This document shows, piece after piece, positions 50,613 through 59,548 of a DNA stretch of 64,000 bases. The DNA is from Rubritalea tangerina. Its GTDB lineage: Bacteria; Verrucomicrobiota; Verrucomicrobiia; Verrucomicrobiales; Akkermansiaceae. A program made the translations under genes and the position numbers. The DNA is taken from the NCBI RefSeq assembly GCF_042683245.1, contig NZ_JBHUJB010000061.1, positions 1 to 64,000 of the forward strand, in the 5' to 3' direction. The notes under the pieces were generated by a model, which saw nothing but the letters and a program-made list of their open reading frames with translations, was not told the DNA's origin and did no database searches. Position 1 is the stretch's first letter; each line of letters starts with the position of its first letter.

Positions 50613-50828
50613 TTAGGGTTGGCCTGCAAGGGTGGCCTGAAGTTTTGGCTCTTCTTCTTGATCTGTGAAACTCTCAACTGTGGGCGTCTCGCTAGTTGGA
50701 AGATTGGCCTGTAACTGTGTATTATCCTCAGTGACATAGCTGGAGATGTCGACGGTATGAACGTAGGCTGCAGCTAGCCAAACTCCTAAGACGAGTAGGG
50801 ATGAAGTGAGAAAGAGTTTGATCTTCAT
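50613..50828 (-). CDS. Small exported or membrane-anchored protein
   Basis: The 71-residue protein has an N-terminal hydrophobic segment (KIKLFLTSSLLVLGVWLAAAYV) that is either a signal peptide or an anchor, followed by about 45 acidic residues (TEDNTQLQANLPTSETPTVESFTDQEEEPKL) of probably disordered structure. No family is recognised. A second frame (50528-50737) overlaps on the same strand, but the signal-like N-terminus makes this frame the better choice. It may be a short secreted peptide. Confidence 0.45.
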   Translation of the reverse strand: MKIKLFLTSSLLVLGVWLAAAYVHTVDISSYVTEDNTQLQANLPTSETPTVESFTDQEEEPKLQATLAGQP

Positions 50829-50989
50829 AGTTCTGTAGCCTCGATTGACAATTAAGTTACGTTGATGATCTGTGCATCTTTTCTAGCACTTGTAAAGCTA
50901 GAAATGGTGTCATCAAGGGCCTGCGGATGGCTGATGGGCTGGAAGATGTCAATGCTGATTAGCAAATGAGTGTATGAAATGGAGGGGGC

Positions 50990-52504
50990 TTAGCGCAGGT
51001 GGAGGGTGATGACGCGGGGGGCGCTGGCGGTACCGTAGCGGTCGACAGCGGTGACGGCAATGGCCGATGGTTGTCCTTTGAGGCTGATGCTGCGTTGGGA
51101 GACGACGGCAACGGAGCTCCATTGTTTACCATAACGCACTTGGATGGCGAAGGTTTGGACTCCAGGCACGCGGGTGATGCTGAGGATGGTGTTGCTTCCA
51201 GATTTACTGGCACCGATGATGGGGCTATTAGGGGCTTTCGATGAGATCCAGGGCATGGGGGGAACGAGAGCGGGGACGGAGTAGGCGCCTTTTTGTAGAC
51301 TGGTGGTAATGCCCCCACGGTTTTGCATGAGGGATTTCATGCTCCAGTGGATGGAACCGGCCCAGTTGCGGCCGATGCTGCGGCTGAGTTGCACTTGTTT
51401 GGTAATTTCAGATGCGGGGCGACCAGGGTCTTCGGTGCTTTTGATACGCGCGGTGGCTATGCCTGGCCAGACTGGGCGTGTGCCTTGCTGACGCCACCAA
51501 TTGAGAAGGAGGCTGTAGGATTGTTTAGTGGGTTGGTCGCGCCAATAGAGCTGTGGGGACAAGTAATCGAGCCAGCCGTTCTTGAGCCACTTTCGGGAGT
51601 CGGCACAGAGGTGGTCGTAGGCGTCGATGCCAGCTTCGATTCCGGTGGGAACGCCGGGCCGCCAGATACCAAAGGGGCTGATACCAACACGCACCCAAGG
51701 TTTAGTCGCTTTGACGGATTGGTACATGTTTTTGACAAAGGCGTCGACATAGGCTCGGCGCTGGGCGTTCGTTTTACCGTCTGGAAAATTTGGGCTGGGC
51801 CGTCCATTGACGACGGTGGGGTAGGGGTAAAAGTAATCGTCGATGTGGACACCATCGACGTCATAGCGTTTCACGACATCGAGGATGACAGCGAGTGCGC
51901 GTTTTTGGGTGAAGCTATCTGCAGGGTTGAGCCACTTGTATGTTTTGTAGGTTTTGACGTGCTGGGGGTGGGTGCGGGTCACGTGCTTGGATGAGGTCGC
52001 AAGGTCTTTATTGGGGAGGGCTCGGAAGGGGTTGAACCAAGCGTGTACTTCAATGCCTCTTGCATGAGCTTCCTTGATACAAAAAGCAAGGGGGTCGTAA
52101 CCGGGGTACTTTCCCATTGTGCCGCTGAGCCAGTGGCTCCAGGGCTCGTAGCCTGATTTATAGAGAGCATCTGCATTGGGACGGACTTGGAAGATGACCG
52201 CATTGAGGTTGAGGCTCTGAGCTTTATTCAGCATGGCGATAAGCTCGGCCTTCTGTGTCGCAGGAGGCAGGCCCTTTTTACTCGGCCAGTCGATATTGTA
52301 AACGGTAGCTATCCAAGCCGCTCGGAATTCTCTGGGAAACTGTGGTGGTTGCTCGTTGCTCTGGACGTAGTGCTGGGCCTTGAGACCAAGGCTAGAAAGA
52401 AAGAGGATAGTTAGAATGCGGATCACGCATAGTGAACTAACAAGTGCGGCTCTTGATGAAAAGGTTATACGCCGATCTTTTTTCAGTGCTATGGGGGCCA
52501 TCAA
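50990..52504 (-). CDS. GHL10-type (YngK-like) exported glycosyl hydrolase
   Basis: A 504-residue protein of the DUF187/GHL10 family (glycosyl-hydrolase-like TIM barrel), related to YngK. The start of the domain is FPREFRAAWIATVYNIDWPSKKGL (about 55-78); other signatures are AVIFQVRPNADALYKSGYEPWSHWLSG, EVHAWFNPFRAL, VDGVHIDDYFYPYP and VRVGISPFGIWRPG, with a C-terminal FN3-like domain. A hydrophobic segment after residue 26 is the signal; an internal GTG (52424-52426) would start right before it. The preceding amidase gene ends 6 bp upstream, so both probably act on the cell wall. Confidence 0.85.
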   Translation of the reverse strand: MMAPIALKKDRRITFSSRAALVSSLCVIRILTILFLSSLGLKAQHYVQSNEQPPQFPREFRAAWIATVYNIDWPSKKGLPPATQKAELIAMLNKAQSLNLNAVIFQVRPNADALYKSGYEPWSHWLSGTMGKYPGYDPLAFCIKEAHARGIEVHAWFNPFRALPNKDLATSSKHVTRTHPQHVKTYKTYKWLNPADSFTQKRALAVILDVVKRYDVDGVHIDDYFYPYPTVVNGRPSPNFPDGKTNAQRRAYVDAFVKNMYQSVKATKPWVRVGISPFGIWRPGVPTGIEAGIDAYDHLCADSRKWLKNGWLDYLSPQLYWRDQPTKQSYSLLLNWWRQQGTRPVWPGIATARIKSTEDPGRPASEITKQVQLSRSIGRNWAGSIHWSMKSLMQNRGGITTSLQKGAYSVPALVPPMPWISSKAPNSPIIGASKSGSNTILSITRVPGVQTFAIQVRYGKQWSSVAVVSQRSISLKGQPSAIAVTAVDRYGTASAPRVITLHLR

Positions 52505-52510
52505 GGGAGC

Positions 52511-53110
52511 TTAGCGGTAGGCGAGGATGCCGGAGGTGATGGCGCTTGCGGCGAGCGACTGGTACCATGAGCGCTTGCACTTTTTTCTCTCAGAGTAGTT
52601 GCTGATATAGCCACACTCAACGAGTACCGCAGTGCAGCTCGTTTTATTGAGAACCGCATATTGGCCACCGAGGCGGGTCTTGCGGTTTTTGAGGCCCAGT
52701 GTCTGGACCATTTGGCTTTGAATAGATTCGGCTAAGCGACGTCCATTTGCGCTGGCGTAGTAGGTTTCAACGCCTCGCACGTATGTATGGGTGCTGGCAT
52801 TGAAGTGGATTGAGACAAAGAGCGTGTTCCGGTATCTATTTGAGATACTCGCTCTTCTTGTGAGGCTGACCCATTGGTCGCTGGAGCGAGTCATGGTGAC
52901 GGGGATACCGTGCGCTCGGAGAAGATTGGCTACTTTGTGTGCTACTTTGAGGTTGAGGTCAGATTCTCGAACCCCGCCCCAGATCGCACCTTTGTCTTTT
53001 CCTCCGTGGCCGGGGTCGATGACAACGTGCGTGAAGGTATTCGCAGCTAGCCATGCGGAGCTCATCATCCAAATTGAGCAGAGAAAGACGTATGTGCGAA
53101 GTGGGGTCAT
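52511..53110 (-). CDS. N-acetylmuramoyl-L-alanine amidase (Amidase_3)
   Basis: The 199-residue enzyme cleaves the bond between MurNAc and the peptide stem. A signal peptide (TYVFLCSIWMMSSAWLAANT) is followed by the Amidase_3 fold with zinc ligands His in VIDPGHGG, Glu in GVRESDLN and His in SIHFNAS; the catalytic Glu is in LVECGYISN. No regulatory AMIN domain is present. It is upstream of, and 6 bp from, the GHL10 hydrolase gene, so the two form a peptidoglycan-remodelling operon. Confidence 0.92.
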   Translation of the reverse strand: MTPLRTYVFLCSIWMMSSAWLAANTFTHVVIDPGHGGKDKGAIWGGVRESDLNLKVAHKVANLLRAHGIPVTMTRSSDQWVSLTRRASISNRYRNTLFVSIHFNASTHTYVRGVETYYASANGRRLAESIQSQMVQTLGLKNRKTRLGGQYAVLNKTSCTAVLVECGYISNYSERKKCKRSWYQSLAASAITSGILAYR

Positions 53111-53218
53111 CAGGTCAGGGTGGTAAATCTGATCCTGTTTTTATAAAAAAATACCGTTAGAGGTCAATTTTTATTTAAATAAATTTAATTTTCTACCTTT
53201 TTTTATAAAAAATAGAAC

Positions 53219-54070
53219 TCAACCTTCGACTTTTTCCTCGAGTGTTTTTTGCATACGTTTGGAGAGGAAGGGGCGGATGAGGCCATAGAGGAGGTAGAGG
53301 GTGAAGATGAGGGTTGGGGTGTACCAACGGGTTTGTTCATTGAGCAAGAGCATGAAAAACATGGCACCGATGACGACGCCCCAGAGGGAACCTTTGGTAC
53401 GCCAGTCTACTTTTTTAAAGCTTGGGTAGCGCACGTTACTGAGCATGAGAGCTGAGAGCCCGAGCATGGTGGCGGCGAGAACATAGTTCCATGCGCCGAG
53501 GTTCGGGTCGGTTTTGGATGGGTCGTTGTAGAGGTGGATGATGAGGAAGGTGATGGAGGCGATGAAGCCTGCGGCCATTGGGATGGGAATGCCTCGGAAA
53601 TCGAGGTTGTCTCCTGGGCGCTTTGGCATGTTGGCGAGGCAGTTGAAGCGAGCGAGGCGCATGGCGCCGCAGAGCAGGTAGATGAAGGCGATTGCCCAGC
53701 CGAGTTTGAAGTCACCGAGTTGTTCGGAAAGTGGGAAAAGGACAGCTTTGGAAACGAGCAAGGCGGGGGCCATGCCGAAGGAGACGACGTCGGCAATGGA
53801 GTCAAATTCTTGGCCGAAGGGAGATTCTTGGCCTCCGAGGCGAGCGAGTCGCCCATCGAGGAGGTCAAAGATGCAGGAGCCGAAGATGAGCATGATGGCC
53901 TGCTGATAAAACCTATAGGCTTCAGAGAAGTCTGAGTGCTGCATGCCTTTGAAAATGGTGAGGACAGCAAAGAAGCCACAGCAGAGGTTGCCCGCTGTCA
54001 TTAGGTTGGGCAGCAGGTAAATTTTGGGTTCTTCGTATTGCTCTTCAGGCTTCTCGCTCATGGCACTCAT
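53219..54070 (-). CDS. pssA: CDP-diacylglycerol-serine O-phosphatidyltransferase
   Basis: PssA makes phosphatidylserine from CDP-diacylglycerol and L-serine in the inner membrane. The CDP-alcohol phosphotransferase motif DGxxAR(x8)GxxxDxxxD is complete in LLDGRLARLGGQ followed by FGQEFDSIAD. The protein has about 283 residues from the ATG of MSAMSEKPEEQ and about eight membrane segments. A start 14 codons earlier would add a hydrophobic extension that is not typical. No psd gene, its usual partner, is visible here. Confidence 0.92.
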   Translation of the reverse strand: MSAMSEKPEEQYEEPKIYLLPNLMTAGNLCCGFFAVLTIFKGMQHSDFSEAYRFYQQAIMLIFGSCIFDLLDGRLARLGGQESPFGQEFDSIADVVSFGMAPALLVSKAVLFPLSEQLGDFKLGWAIAFIYLLCGAMRLARFNCLANMPKRPGDNLDFRGIPIPMAAGFIASITFLIIHLYNDPSKTDPNLGAWNYVLAATMLGLSALMLSNVRYPSFKKVDWRTKGSLWGVVIGAMFFMLLLNEQTRWYTPTLIFTLYLLYGLIRPFLSKRMQKTLEEKVEG

Positions 54071-54138
54071 AGCTAGGCATAATTGTTGGGTAAGAAACAG
54101 TGGAAAATACAAGGAGATGTGATTAGTGTGGCCGCGAC

Positions 54139-54681
54139 ATGGCTGAGCTTACACCCACAACAACGATGGCTTCTCTTCTGCGTACTTATCCCGGTGCACG
54201 CAGGGCACTTTTTGCGGAGTACCACATCGGCGGCTGCAGCTCCTGTGCCTATCAGGATGAAGAGACGCTCGAGCAAGTCTGTCAGCGAAATGAGATAGCA
54301 GTGGGGGAGGCGATCGATCACGTGCTGAAGAGCCACGAAGTCGACGCGGCGATGCTGATCACCCCGGCAGAAGTGCAAAAGTTACGAGAAGCTGGTGAGT
54401 CCATGGTGTTTTTGGACACACGAACAAGGGAGGAACATGAAGCTGTGGCCATTGAGGGCTCAGAGTTGATGACGCAAGAGCGACAGCAAGAGCTTTTTGG
54501 TACCGCGAAAGAGGACAGTGTCATCATCCTCTATGATCATACTGGAAGCCGAGTTCTAGACACCTGCGCTTGGTTCCAAGGGCATGGCTTGAAGGGGACA
54601 CGAGGCATGCTTGGAGGCATTGATGCTTGGAGTCAGGAAGTGGACTCGAGTGTCCAGCGGTATCGACTCGAGATGGATTAA
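54139..54681 (+). CDS. Rhodanese-like protein without catalytic cysteine
   Basis: The 180-residue protein has an N-terminal helical domain of the DUF1858/ScdA_N type (TTTMASLLRTYPGARRALFAEYHIGGCSSC..., with ETLEQVCQRNEI, about 8-60) and a rhodanese domain (about 75-175: VFLDTRTREEHEAVAIEG, GIDAWSQEV). The active-site loop, usually CxxGxRS, reads YDHTGSRV, so the persulfide Cys is replaced by Asp. A CSSC pair in the first domain could be the working thiols. The domain combination suggests a role in sulfur or redox sensing rather than sulfur transfer. Confidence 0.8.
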   Translation: MAELTPTTTMASLLRTYPGARRALFAEYHIGGCSSCAYQDEETLEQVCQRNEIAVGEAIDHVLKSHEVDAAMLITPAEVQKLREAGESMVFLDTRTREEHEAVAIEGSELMTQERQQELFGTAKEDSVIILYDHTGSRVLDTCAWFQGHGLKGTRGMLGGIDAWSQEVDSSVQRYRLEMD

Positions 54682-54739
54682 CACTTCTCTCTGAGTTTAT
54701 CCTCGGAGTTGGGCGTGGTGCCTAGAGTGACTCCGCTAG

Positions 54740-55813
54740 TTATTCAGTCCAATCGGCGCTGAGCAGAGCTTCGTGAATGACGATCTTCTCTGGGTGCTGA
54801 AGCCGGAGGTTTTTGCGGTATTCTTTGACTGCAGCTTTGCGGCGGGAGGTTTCTAGGGCAGCGACGATTTCAGCTTTGGACTCGTCAAAGCTTCGGAGGG
54901 TGGAGGCTTGCGTGTCGGTGAGTTCGACGAGGTGCCAGCCGATGGTGGTTTCGATGAGGCTGGTTTGGTTGACTTTTAGTTTCTCGACGGCTTGAGCGAA
55001 GTCAGCGGGGAGGCGCTGAAGGGACATCCAGCCGAGTGATCCACCGTGGTCCTTACTGCGCGGGTCTTCACTGAGTTTTAGGGAAAGCGAGTTAAAGTCA
55101 TTTGTTCCAGACTGGAGGAATTCTTGGGCCTCGCGGAGGGCTTGTACGGCCTCATCCTCATTGTGCTGGAGTTTTGAGAGGAAGATGTGGCGCAGCTGGT
55201 AGAGCTGAGGTGTTTGGAGCTGTTCTTGGTGATCTTTGTACCAAGCTTTGGCTTCTTCGTCGGTGACGGCGATCCCTCGTGCGATATGGTGGTTGAGGTA
55301 TTTTTGTTGTTGGAGGCGGGCTGCAATTCGGAATCGGAGCTCTTTTTCACCTTCAAACCCGAATTGAAGCATGGCTTTTTGCAATTCTTCAGGCGTGCTA
55401 AAACGGCTGGCGAAGCGTTGCATAGCAGCATTGATTTCTTCTTCGCTGACTGGAAATTCTTTGTCGTTGAGGGCGACCTTTTCTCTCAGCAAGGCGTGAT
55501 CACACAGTTCAGCGAGGGCAATCCTGCGGAGGGCGGTGCGTTGGGAGTTACTGATTTCTTCGCGTGTGCGGCCGGAGCGCCAGAGTTGTTCGTCGACTGC
55601 GTAGTCGACTTGGCTGAGGAGGATGGGCTTGGTGAAGACGCGGGCGACAATGCCTCTTTCGATATCGTTGCCAAGTTTCTTTGCAGGGCTGCCTTGGAGT
55701 CGGTAGACTTGTTGTTTGAGTGGGCCTTCGAAAAGAATGAGGTCACAAAAGAGGTAAAGCATGAGGACGGACCAAACGCCGAGGCGAATCACAAACTTGG
55801 ATGACATCTTCAT
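54740..55813 (-). CDS. Parvulin-type peptidyl-prolyl isomerase (SurA/PpiC-like)
   Basis: The protein has about 357 residues from the ATG of MKMSSKFVIRLGVWSVLMLYLF. It has one N-terminal membrane anchor, a SurA-like chaperone region with KNAVNxx-type helices, and a PPIC-type domain of about 100 residues (QLYQLRHIFLSKLQHNEDEAV to GWHLVELTD). It helps fold outer-membrane or periplasmic proteins. A longer frame begins at 55858, but that lies inside the glnB terminator, so the start at 55813 or 55807 is preferred. Confidence 0.87.
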   Translation of the reverse strand: MKMSSKFVIRLGVWSVLMLYLFCDLILFEGPLKQQVYRLQGSPAKKLGNDIERGIVARVFTKPILLSQVDYAVDEQLWRSGRTREEISNSQRTALRRIALAELCDHALLREKVALNDKEFPVSEEEINAAMQRFASRFSTPEELQKAMLQFGFEGEKELRFRIAARLQQQKYLNHHIARGIAVTDEEAKAWYKDHQEQLQTPQLYQLRHIFLSKLQHNEDEAVQALREAQEFLQSGTNDFNSLSLKLSEDPRSKDHGGSLGWMSLQRLPADFAQAVEKLKVNQTSLIETTIGWHLVELTDTQASTLRSFDESKAEIVAALETSRRKAAVKEYRKNLRLQHPEKIVIHEALLSADWTE

Positions 55814-55840
55814 CTGCCCGCAGTTGTTACCACTAAACAT

Positions 55841-55872
55841 AAAAAAGCCACACAACAAAAGTTGTGCGGCTT
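55841..55872 (-). terminator. Terminator of glnB
   Basis: A 12-bp stem with one wobble pair (55845-55856 with 55861-55872) and an AAAA loop, followed on the minus strand by TTTT. It lies 22 nt after the glnB stop and within the 5' end of the longer frame of the isomerase gene. Confidence 0.8.
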
Positions 55873-55894
55873 AGAAAAAATGCGGTGAGATGGC

Positions 55895-56242
55895 TTAGTT
55901 GACAGCAACAGCCTCTGCGCCAGTTTCGCCGGTACGGATGCGGATCGCTTCGTCGACAGTGGAGAGGAATACTTTACCGTCGCCGATTTTACCGGTGTTA
56001 GCGCTCTTGACGATGGCTTCAGCCACAGTCTGTGCTTGCTCGTCGTCGACGACGATGTCGATCTTCACTTTAGGAAGGAAGTCTACTGTGTACTCGGAAC
56101 CACGGTAGATTTCAGTGTGGCCTTTTTGACGGCCAAAGCCTTTGACTTCAGTCACAGTCATGCCCTGAACGCCGACTTCGGCGAGAGCTTCTTTCACTTC
56201 TTCGAGTTTGAATGGCTTGATGATTGCTTCGATTTTTTTCAT
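55895..56242 (-). CDS. glnB: Nitrogen regulatory protein PII
   Basis: PII (115 residues) senses 2-oxoglutarate, ATP/ADP and nitrogen status and controls glutamine synthetase and ammonium transport. The fold is canonical: MKKIEAIIKPFKLEEVKEALAEVGVQGMTVTEVKGFGRQKGH, the T-loop with Tyr51 in EIYRGSEYTVDFLPKVK, and the B-loop GKIGDGKVFL. The Tyr of the loop can be uridylylated. No amtB gene is adjacent, so it is GlnB-like rather than GlnK. The ATG is preceded by TAAGCT, as in tgt, without a Shine-Dalgarno sequence. Confidence 0.95.
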   Translation of the reverse strand: MKKIEAIIKPFKLEEVKEALAEVGVQGMTVTEVKGFGRQKGHTEIYRGSEYTVDFLPKVKIDIVVDDEQAQTVAEAIVKSANTGKIGDGKVFLSTVDEAIRIRTGETGAEAVAVN

Positions 56243-56388
56243 AGCTTAAAACAATTGGTCTTGAATGAGTGAGAGCAAGCAGCGTGCCAACATTGTTTCT
56301 ATTCAAGATTTTCCTGTGATTGTTACGAGGTTAGAGAAGGCTGAGGGTGCATGCAAGATAAGAAACAGCGATTGTTTGTCTGTAGGGA

Positions 56389-57504
56389 TTATTCGTCTGT
56401 TCTGGGGATGCGGCGGAGGTATCTAGGGCCGGGCAATTGTCTAACAAGTCTTTTCATTTCAAGTTTAAGCAAGGTGCTGATGACGATAGGGACTGGGAGT
56501 TGGGAGCGTGTGACGATTTGGTCAAGTGAGCTTTCCGTGGCTTCGAGGGTCTGCAGGACGGTTGATTCATGAGCGTCAAGCTCAGGAAGTGGAGTGGAGG
56601 ATGGTTGGAGTTCGAGTTCAAGCTTGAGGGGGAGCGCCTCCATGTCGTCGAGGATGTCATGGGCTGAGGTGACTAAGGTGGCTCCATCTCGAATCAATTG
56701 GTTGCAGCCCGCTGAGCTGGGTTGGTCGATAGGACCGGGCACAGCATAGACGGTTTTTCCCATTTCACTTCCGAGATTCGCGGTGATGATGGAGCCTGAC
56801 CACTTCGGGCATTCGACGACAAGAATACCAGACGACCAAGCGGCTACGATGCGGTTGCGCATGGGGAAGGTGCGCTTATCAGGTGGGAGTTGGAGTGGGA
56901 ATTCTGAGACGACTGCACCGTGGCCATCAGCGATTTGCTCTGCGAGCTTCATGTGCTCCGGGGGATAGAGCTGAGCGAGGCCGGAACCAATGACAGCAAT
57001 GGTTCGCCCGCCGGACTCGATAGCTCCTTGGTGGGCTTGTGCGTCGATGCCTCTAGCTAAACCTGAGAGGATGCTGAAACCTGATTGGGCAAGCTGAGCA
57101 CTCAGTTTGCGTGCACAGTCTCTGCCGTAGTGGGTGGTGCGACGCGACCCAACAACGGCTAGGGCGTGTTTATCTTTTTCTAGAAGTTCTCCCCATACGT
57201 AGAGAGCCAAAGGTGGGTCATAGATGTGGGAGAGTGTGGAGGGGTAGAGTGGGTCTTCTTGAGTGATGATACGGATGCCTCGTTGTTGTGCTTCTTGTAG
57301 CTCTGCTGACAGGTCCACGTGGTCCTCCCAGTGGGTGATCATCGTTGCAGTCTCTCTGCCGATCCCTTTGATTTTACAAAGCGTAGAGCTGCTGGCTTGA
57401 AGAATAGCTGAGGCGGATCCCAATGCCTCAATCAGGCGACGGACACGTACTGGCCCTACTCTTGGGAGGAGATTGAGGGCGATTGTGGCTTCGCGCGTGG
57501 TCAT
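56389..57504 (-). CDS. dprA: DNA processing protein DprA
   Basis: DprA (371 residues) loads RecA on single-stranded DNA during natural transformation. The N-terminal helix-hairpin-helix region includes LIEALGSASAILQASSS and KIKGIGRETA. The Rossmann core is typical: LAVVGSRRTTHYGRDCARKLSAQLA, ILSGLARGIDAQAHQGA, TIAVIGSGLAQLYPPEH, MRNRIVAAWSSGILVVEC and YAVPGPIDQPSSAGCNQLIRDGA. A C-terminal winged helix follows. Together with the pseudopilin genes it is consistent with, but does not prove, DNA uptake. Confidence 0.94.
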   Translation of the reverse strand: MTTREATIALNLLPRVGPVRVRRLIEALGSASAILQASSSTLCKIKGIGRETATMITHWEDHVDLSAELQEAQQRGIRIITQEDPLYPSTLSHIYDPPLALYVWGELLEKDKHALAVVGSRRTTHYGRDCARKLSAQLAQSGFSILSGLARGIDAQAHQGAIESGGRTIAVIGSGLAQLYPPEHMKLAEQIADGHGAVVSEFPLQLPPDKRTFPMRNRIVAAWSSGILVVECPKWSGSIITANLGSEMGKTVYAVPGPIDQPSSAGCNQLIRDGATLVTSAHDILDDMEALPLKLELELQPSSTPLPELDAHESTVLQTLEATESSLDQIVTRSQLPVPIVISTLLKLEMKRLVRQLPGPRYLRRIPRTDE

Positions 57505-57592
57505 GATTATTTATTGTTAGATGAGTGTGTTAGGGTAGCAATGGATTGAGAGTGATGGCAAGAAGGATTGGTGTTGAGTGCTTGTATGGGAC

Positions 57593-57626
57593 AAAAAAAG
57601 CCACCGGCACAGAGGTGCGGGTGGCT
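57593..57626 (-). terminator. Terminator after hisI
   Basis: A 12-bp stem with one internal mismatch (57599-57610 with 57615-57626), AGAG loop and, on the minus strand, a T-run (A-run 57593-57599). It lies 34 nt after the hisI stop. Confidence 0.8.
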
Positions 57627-57659
57627 CATGCGAAAAGCGAAATATAAATATGCTGGCGG

Positions 57660-58112
57660 CTATTTTTTGTAGACAGCGTCAGGGTCGAAGGTGAGGTCTT
57701 CTGTAAAGGCTAGTCCAGCTGGTGCTTTGCCGGCTTCGAGGTCAACTTTACGGTAGAAGCATGAGTTTCGGCCGGTGTGGCATGCTCCAGCACCTTGTTG
57801 ATCGACGTAGACGATAACAGCGTCTTGGTCACAGTCTGTACGAATTTCGACGACTTTTTGGGTGTGGCCAGATGTGGCGCCTTTGTGCCAGATTTCTTGT
57901 CTACTACGTGAGTAATAGACGACTTCCCCCAGTTCGAGGGTCATTTTGAGTGATTGCTCATTCATGTATGCGAGCATGAGTGGCTCTTTTGTCTCTGCGT
58001 CCATCGCGACGCAAGGGATCAAGCCATGTTCGTCAAACTTGGGGGCAAAGATTGGCTTTTCCTCTACCGCTTTTTTGTCTTGGCGTTCACCGAATGTAAT
58101 GGATTCAGACAT
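57660..58112 (-). CDS. hisI: Phosphoribosyl-AMP cyclohydrolase
   Basis: HisI (150 residues, slightly longer than the usual 110-130) opens the purine ring of phosphoribosyl-AMP in histidine synthesis. Conserved motifs: MLAYMNEQSL, YYSRSRQEIWHKGATSGHTQKV, RTDCDQDAVIVYV (metal-binding DCDxD) and GAGACHTGRNSCFYR. The C-terminal extension of about 20 residues has no known function; no HisE domain is fused. It lies 12 bp after the hypothetical gene at 58125. Confidence 0.93.
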   Translation of the reverse strand: MSESITFGERQDKKAVEEKPIFAPKFDEHGLIPCVAMDAETKEPLMLAYMNEQSLKMTLELGEVVYYSRSRQEIWHKGATSGHTQKVVEIRTDCDQDAVIVYVDQQGAGACHTGRNSCFYRKVDLEAGKAPAGLAFTEDLTFDPDAVYKK

Positions 58113-58124
58113 CGTTCCTGCGGG

Positions 58125-58688
58125 TTATGCTGCTGAAAGTGCGAGGCGATCATCAGAAGCGATCAGCTCGGTGAGTGAATCCCAACCATTTTCGGTCTGG
58201 AGGTTGAAGACGCGAAGGTAGAGGCTGACGAGCTGTGGATCGAATTTTTCCACGAGGGTATCGACAGCTGCCTTGAGCTTATCTGCATCGAGGGTTTCAG
58301 GAAGGTCTCCATCTACTGAGCCTTTGCCATCGTGCTCGATGTCCATGGCGTCACAGAAGCTGACAAGGAGGTCTTGTTGGCCTTGCATGAAATAGACTTG
58401 GAAGAGGTGCTCGCCCACCATGTCACAGGACTTAAGCTTGAGAGTTTTGTGCATCCAAGCAATTTGGTCGGCGACTGGCTTCTTTTGGATGAAGACGGGT
58501 CGAAGTTTACGGTCGTTGGCGAGGGTGGCTACGGTTGTTTTGTAGAGTTCGCGCTCCTCGTTACGCATCCATTGGAAGAGGTCCACGATGATGGATGGTT
58601 TGATGTTTTGGTAAATTTCGTATGCGTTCACAATAGTGTCTTGGTGATTGATGCAGCGGGAGTGAAGCAGTTCTTTGCGATCCGTCAA
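58125..58688 (-). CDS. Conserved hypothetical protein, 187 residues
   Basis: The soluble, mostly helical protein of about 187 residues has no signal peptide. Segments such as YEIYQNIKPSIIVDLFQWMRNEERELYKTTVATLA and HKTLKLKSCDMVGEHLFQVYFMQGQQDLLVSFCDAMDIEHDGKG do not match a family I know. The charged sequence and the Cys residues suggest a cytosolic role. The start is a TTG in the assigned frame; a CTG or another site is possible, so the N-terminus is uncertain. It is co-transcribed with hisI (12 bp). Confidence 0.6.
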   Translation of the reverse strand: MTDRKELLHSRCINHQDTIVNAYEIYQNIKPSIIVDLFQWMRNEERELYKTTVATLANDRKLRPVFIQKKPVADQIAWMHKTLKLKSCDMVGEHLFQVYFMQGQQDLLVSFCDAMDIEHDGKGSVDGDLPETLDADKLKAAVDTLVEKFDPQLVSLYLRVFNLQTENGWDSLTELIASDDRLALSAA

Positions 58689-58715
58689 GGGCAGAGCCGA
58701 GTGATTCTAGGGGGC

Positions 58716-59342
58716 TTATTGCCAAGAGGTGGAGAGAGACTCGGGTTCTTCGAGATCTTCAGCGTTGTTGGGAATGCCAGCATTTTTGTCTTGTTCGCCG
58801 TAACTCCATATGAGCGAGCGCTTTCCTTTGACTTTGCGAGCTGACTTACCGGTGTCACCAGCGAATGGTTCTTGGATGGTATTGTCGTAATCGCCATCAA
58901 GAATGATGTGGAAGTCGGTGCCGAAACTCGAAATGAGATCTGAAATGGATTCATTTGCTGCATATTCAACACCAGTTCTGCCGCTGCTTGCGGTCGGAAT
59001 GGCCTCAATGAAGTTTTTGCCGTCCACATTACGTGAGCTATCGCTATCATTCAGCCCAGCCAGCTCATTGAGGAGGTCGATTACCTCGGCTTTGGAGAGT
59101 TGATTATCGTTGCCAGTCTCAATAGGGAGGTAGCCGTAGTCTGAGTAGAAATCTTCGACGCCGCGTTCAATGATGGTTGCGATTTCAAGGTTTTTCTCCC
59201 TTTTTGAGTCACGGATGAGCTTCCCGGCTACTGGATAAATTGCCGCAGCGAGAACCGCAATGATGGTCATGACAACTAGTACCTCGAGAAGGCTGAAGCC
59301 ATTTCGGGAGCGTGGATTTTTTGATGGGTTGTATGTGATCAT
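58716..59342 (-). CDS. Type II secretion-type pseudopilin (GspG-like)
   Basis: The protein has about 208 residues from the ATG of MITYNPSKNPRSRNGFSLLEVLVVMTIIAVLAAAIYP: a prepilin peptidase site (G before FSLLE) with Glu5, then the hydrophobic helix. Downstream, IERGVEDFYSDYGYLPIET is a verrucomicrobial variant of the GspG calcium-binding region. The upstream in-frame extension of 40 codons has no homology, so it was rejected. It is divergent from the pseudopilin group at 59549. Confidence 0.85.
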   Translation of the reverse strand: MITYNPSKNPRSRNGFSLLEVLVVMTIIAVLAAAIYPVAGKLIRDSKREKNLEIATIIERGVEDFYSDYGYLPIETGNDNQLSKAEVIDLLNELAGLNDSDSSRNVDGKNFIEAIPTASSGRTGVEYAANESISDLISSFGTDFHIILDGDYDNTIQEPFAGDTGKSARKVKGKRSLIWSYGEQDKNAGIPNNAEDLEEPESLSTSWQ

Positions 59343-59548
59343 AGAAAACTGAGGCACACTACACAGTCTGGAGGGACGATTCCAATCACTTTTTTTCACT
59401 GCTTTATGAGGGCATTTGCGGACTTGACCTTGCAGAGTGAGGGTACTACTTTGTATATACATTTTTAGGGGGCTGAGTCAGGCAGCTTCTAATTTCCAAA
59501 AAAAGTATTTCCACCTCAGCCAGAAATCCCTAGCGTACCTCGCAATCC

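Noticed and set aside
53111..53218. Very AT-rich spacer before pssA end and amidase start, with two TTTTTATAAAAAA-like stretches
   Set aside because: It may be a promoter of the amidase operon, but no clear -35/-10 pair or terminator could be fixed.
54689..54708. Hairpin CTCTGAG/CTCGGAG between the rhodanese and isomerase genes
   Set aside because: Only 7 bp with a wobble pair and no T-run on either strand; too weak to call a terminator.
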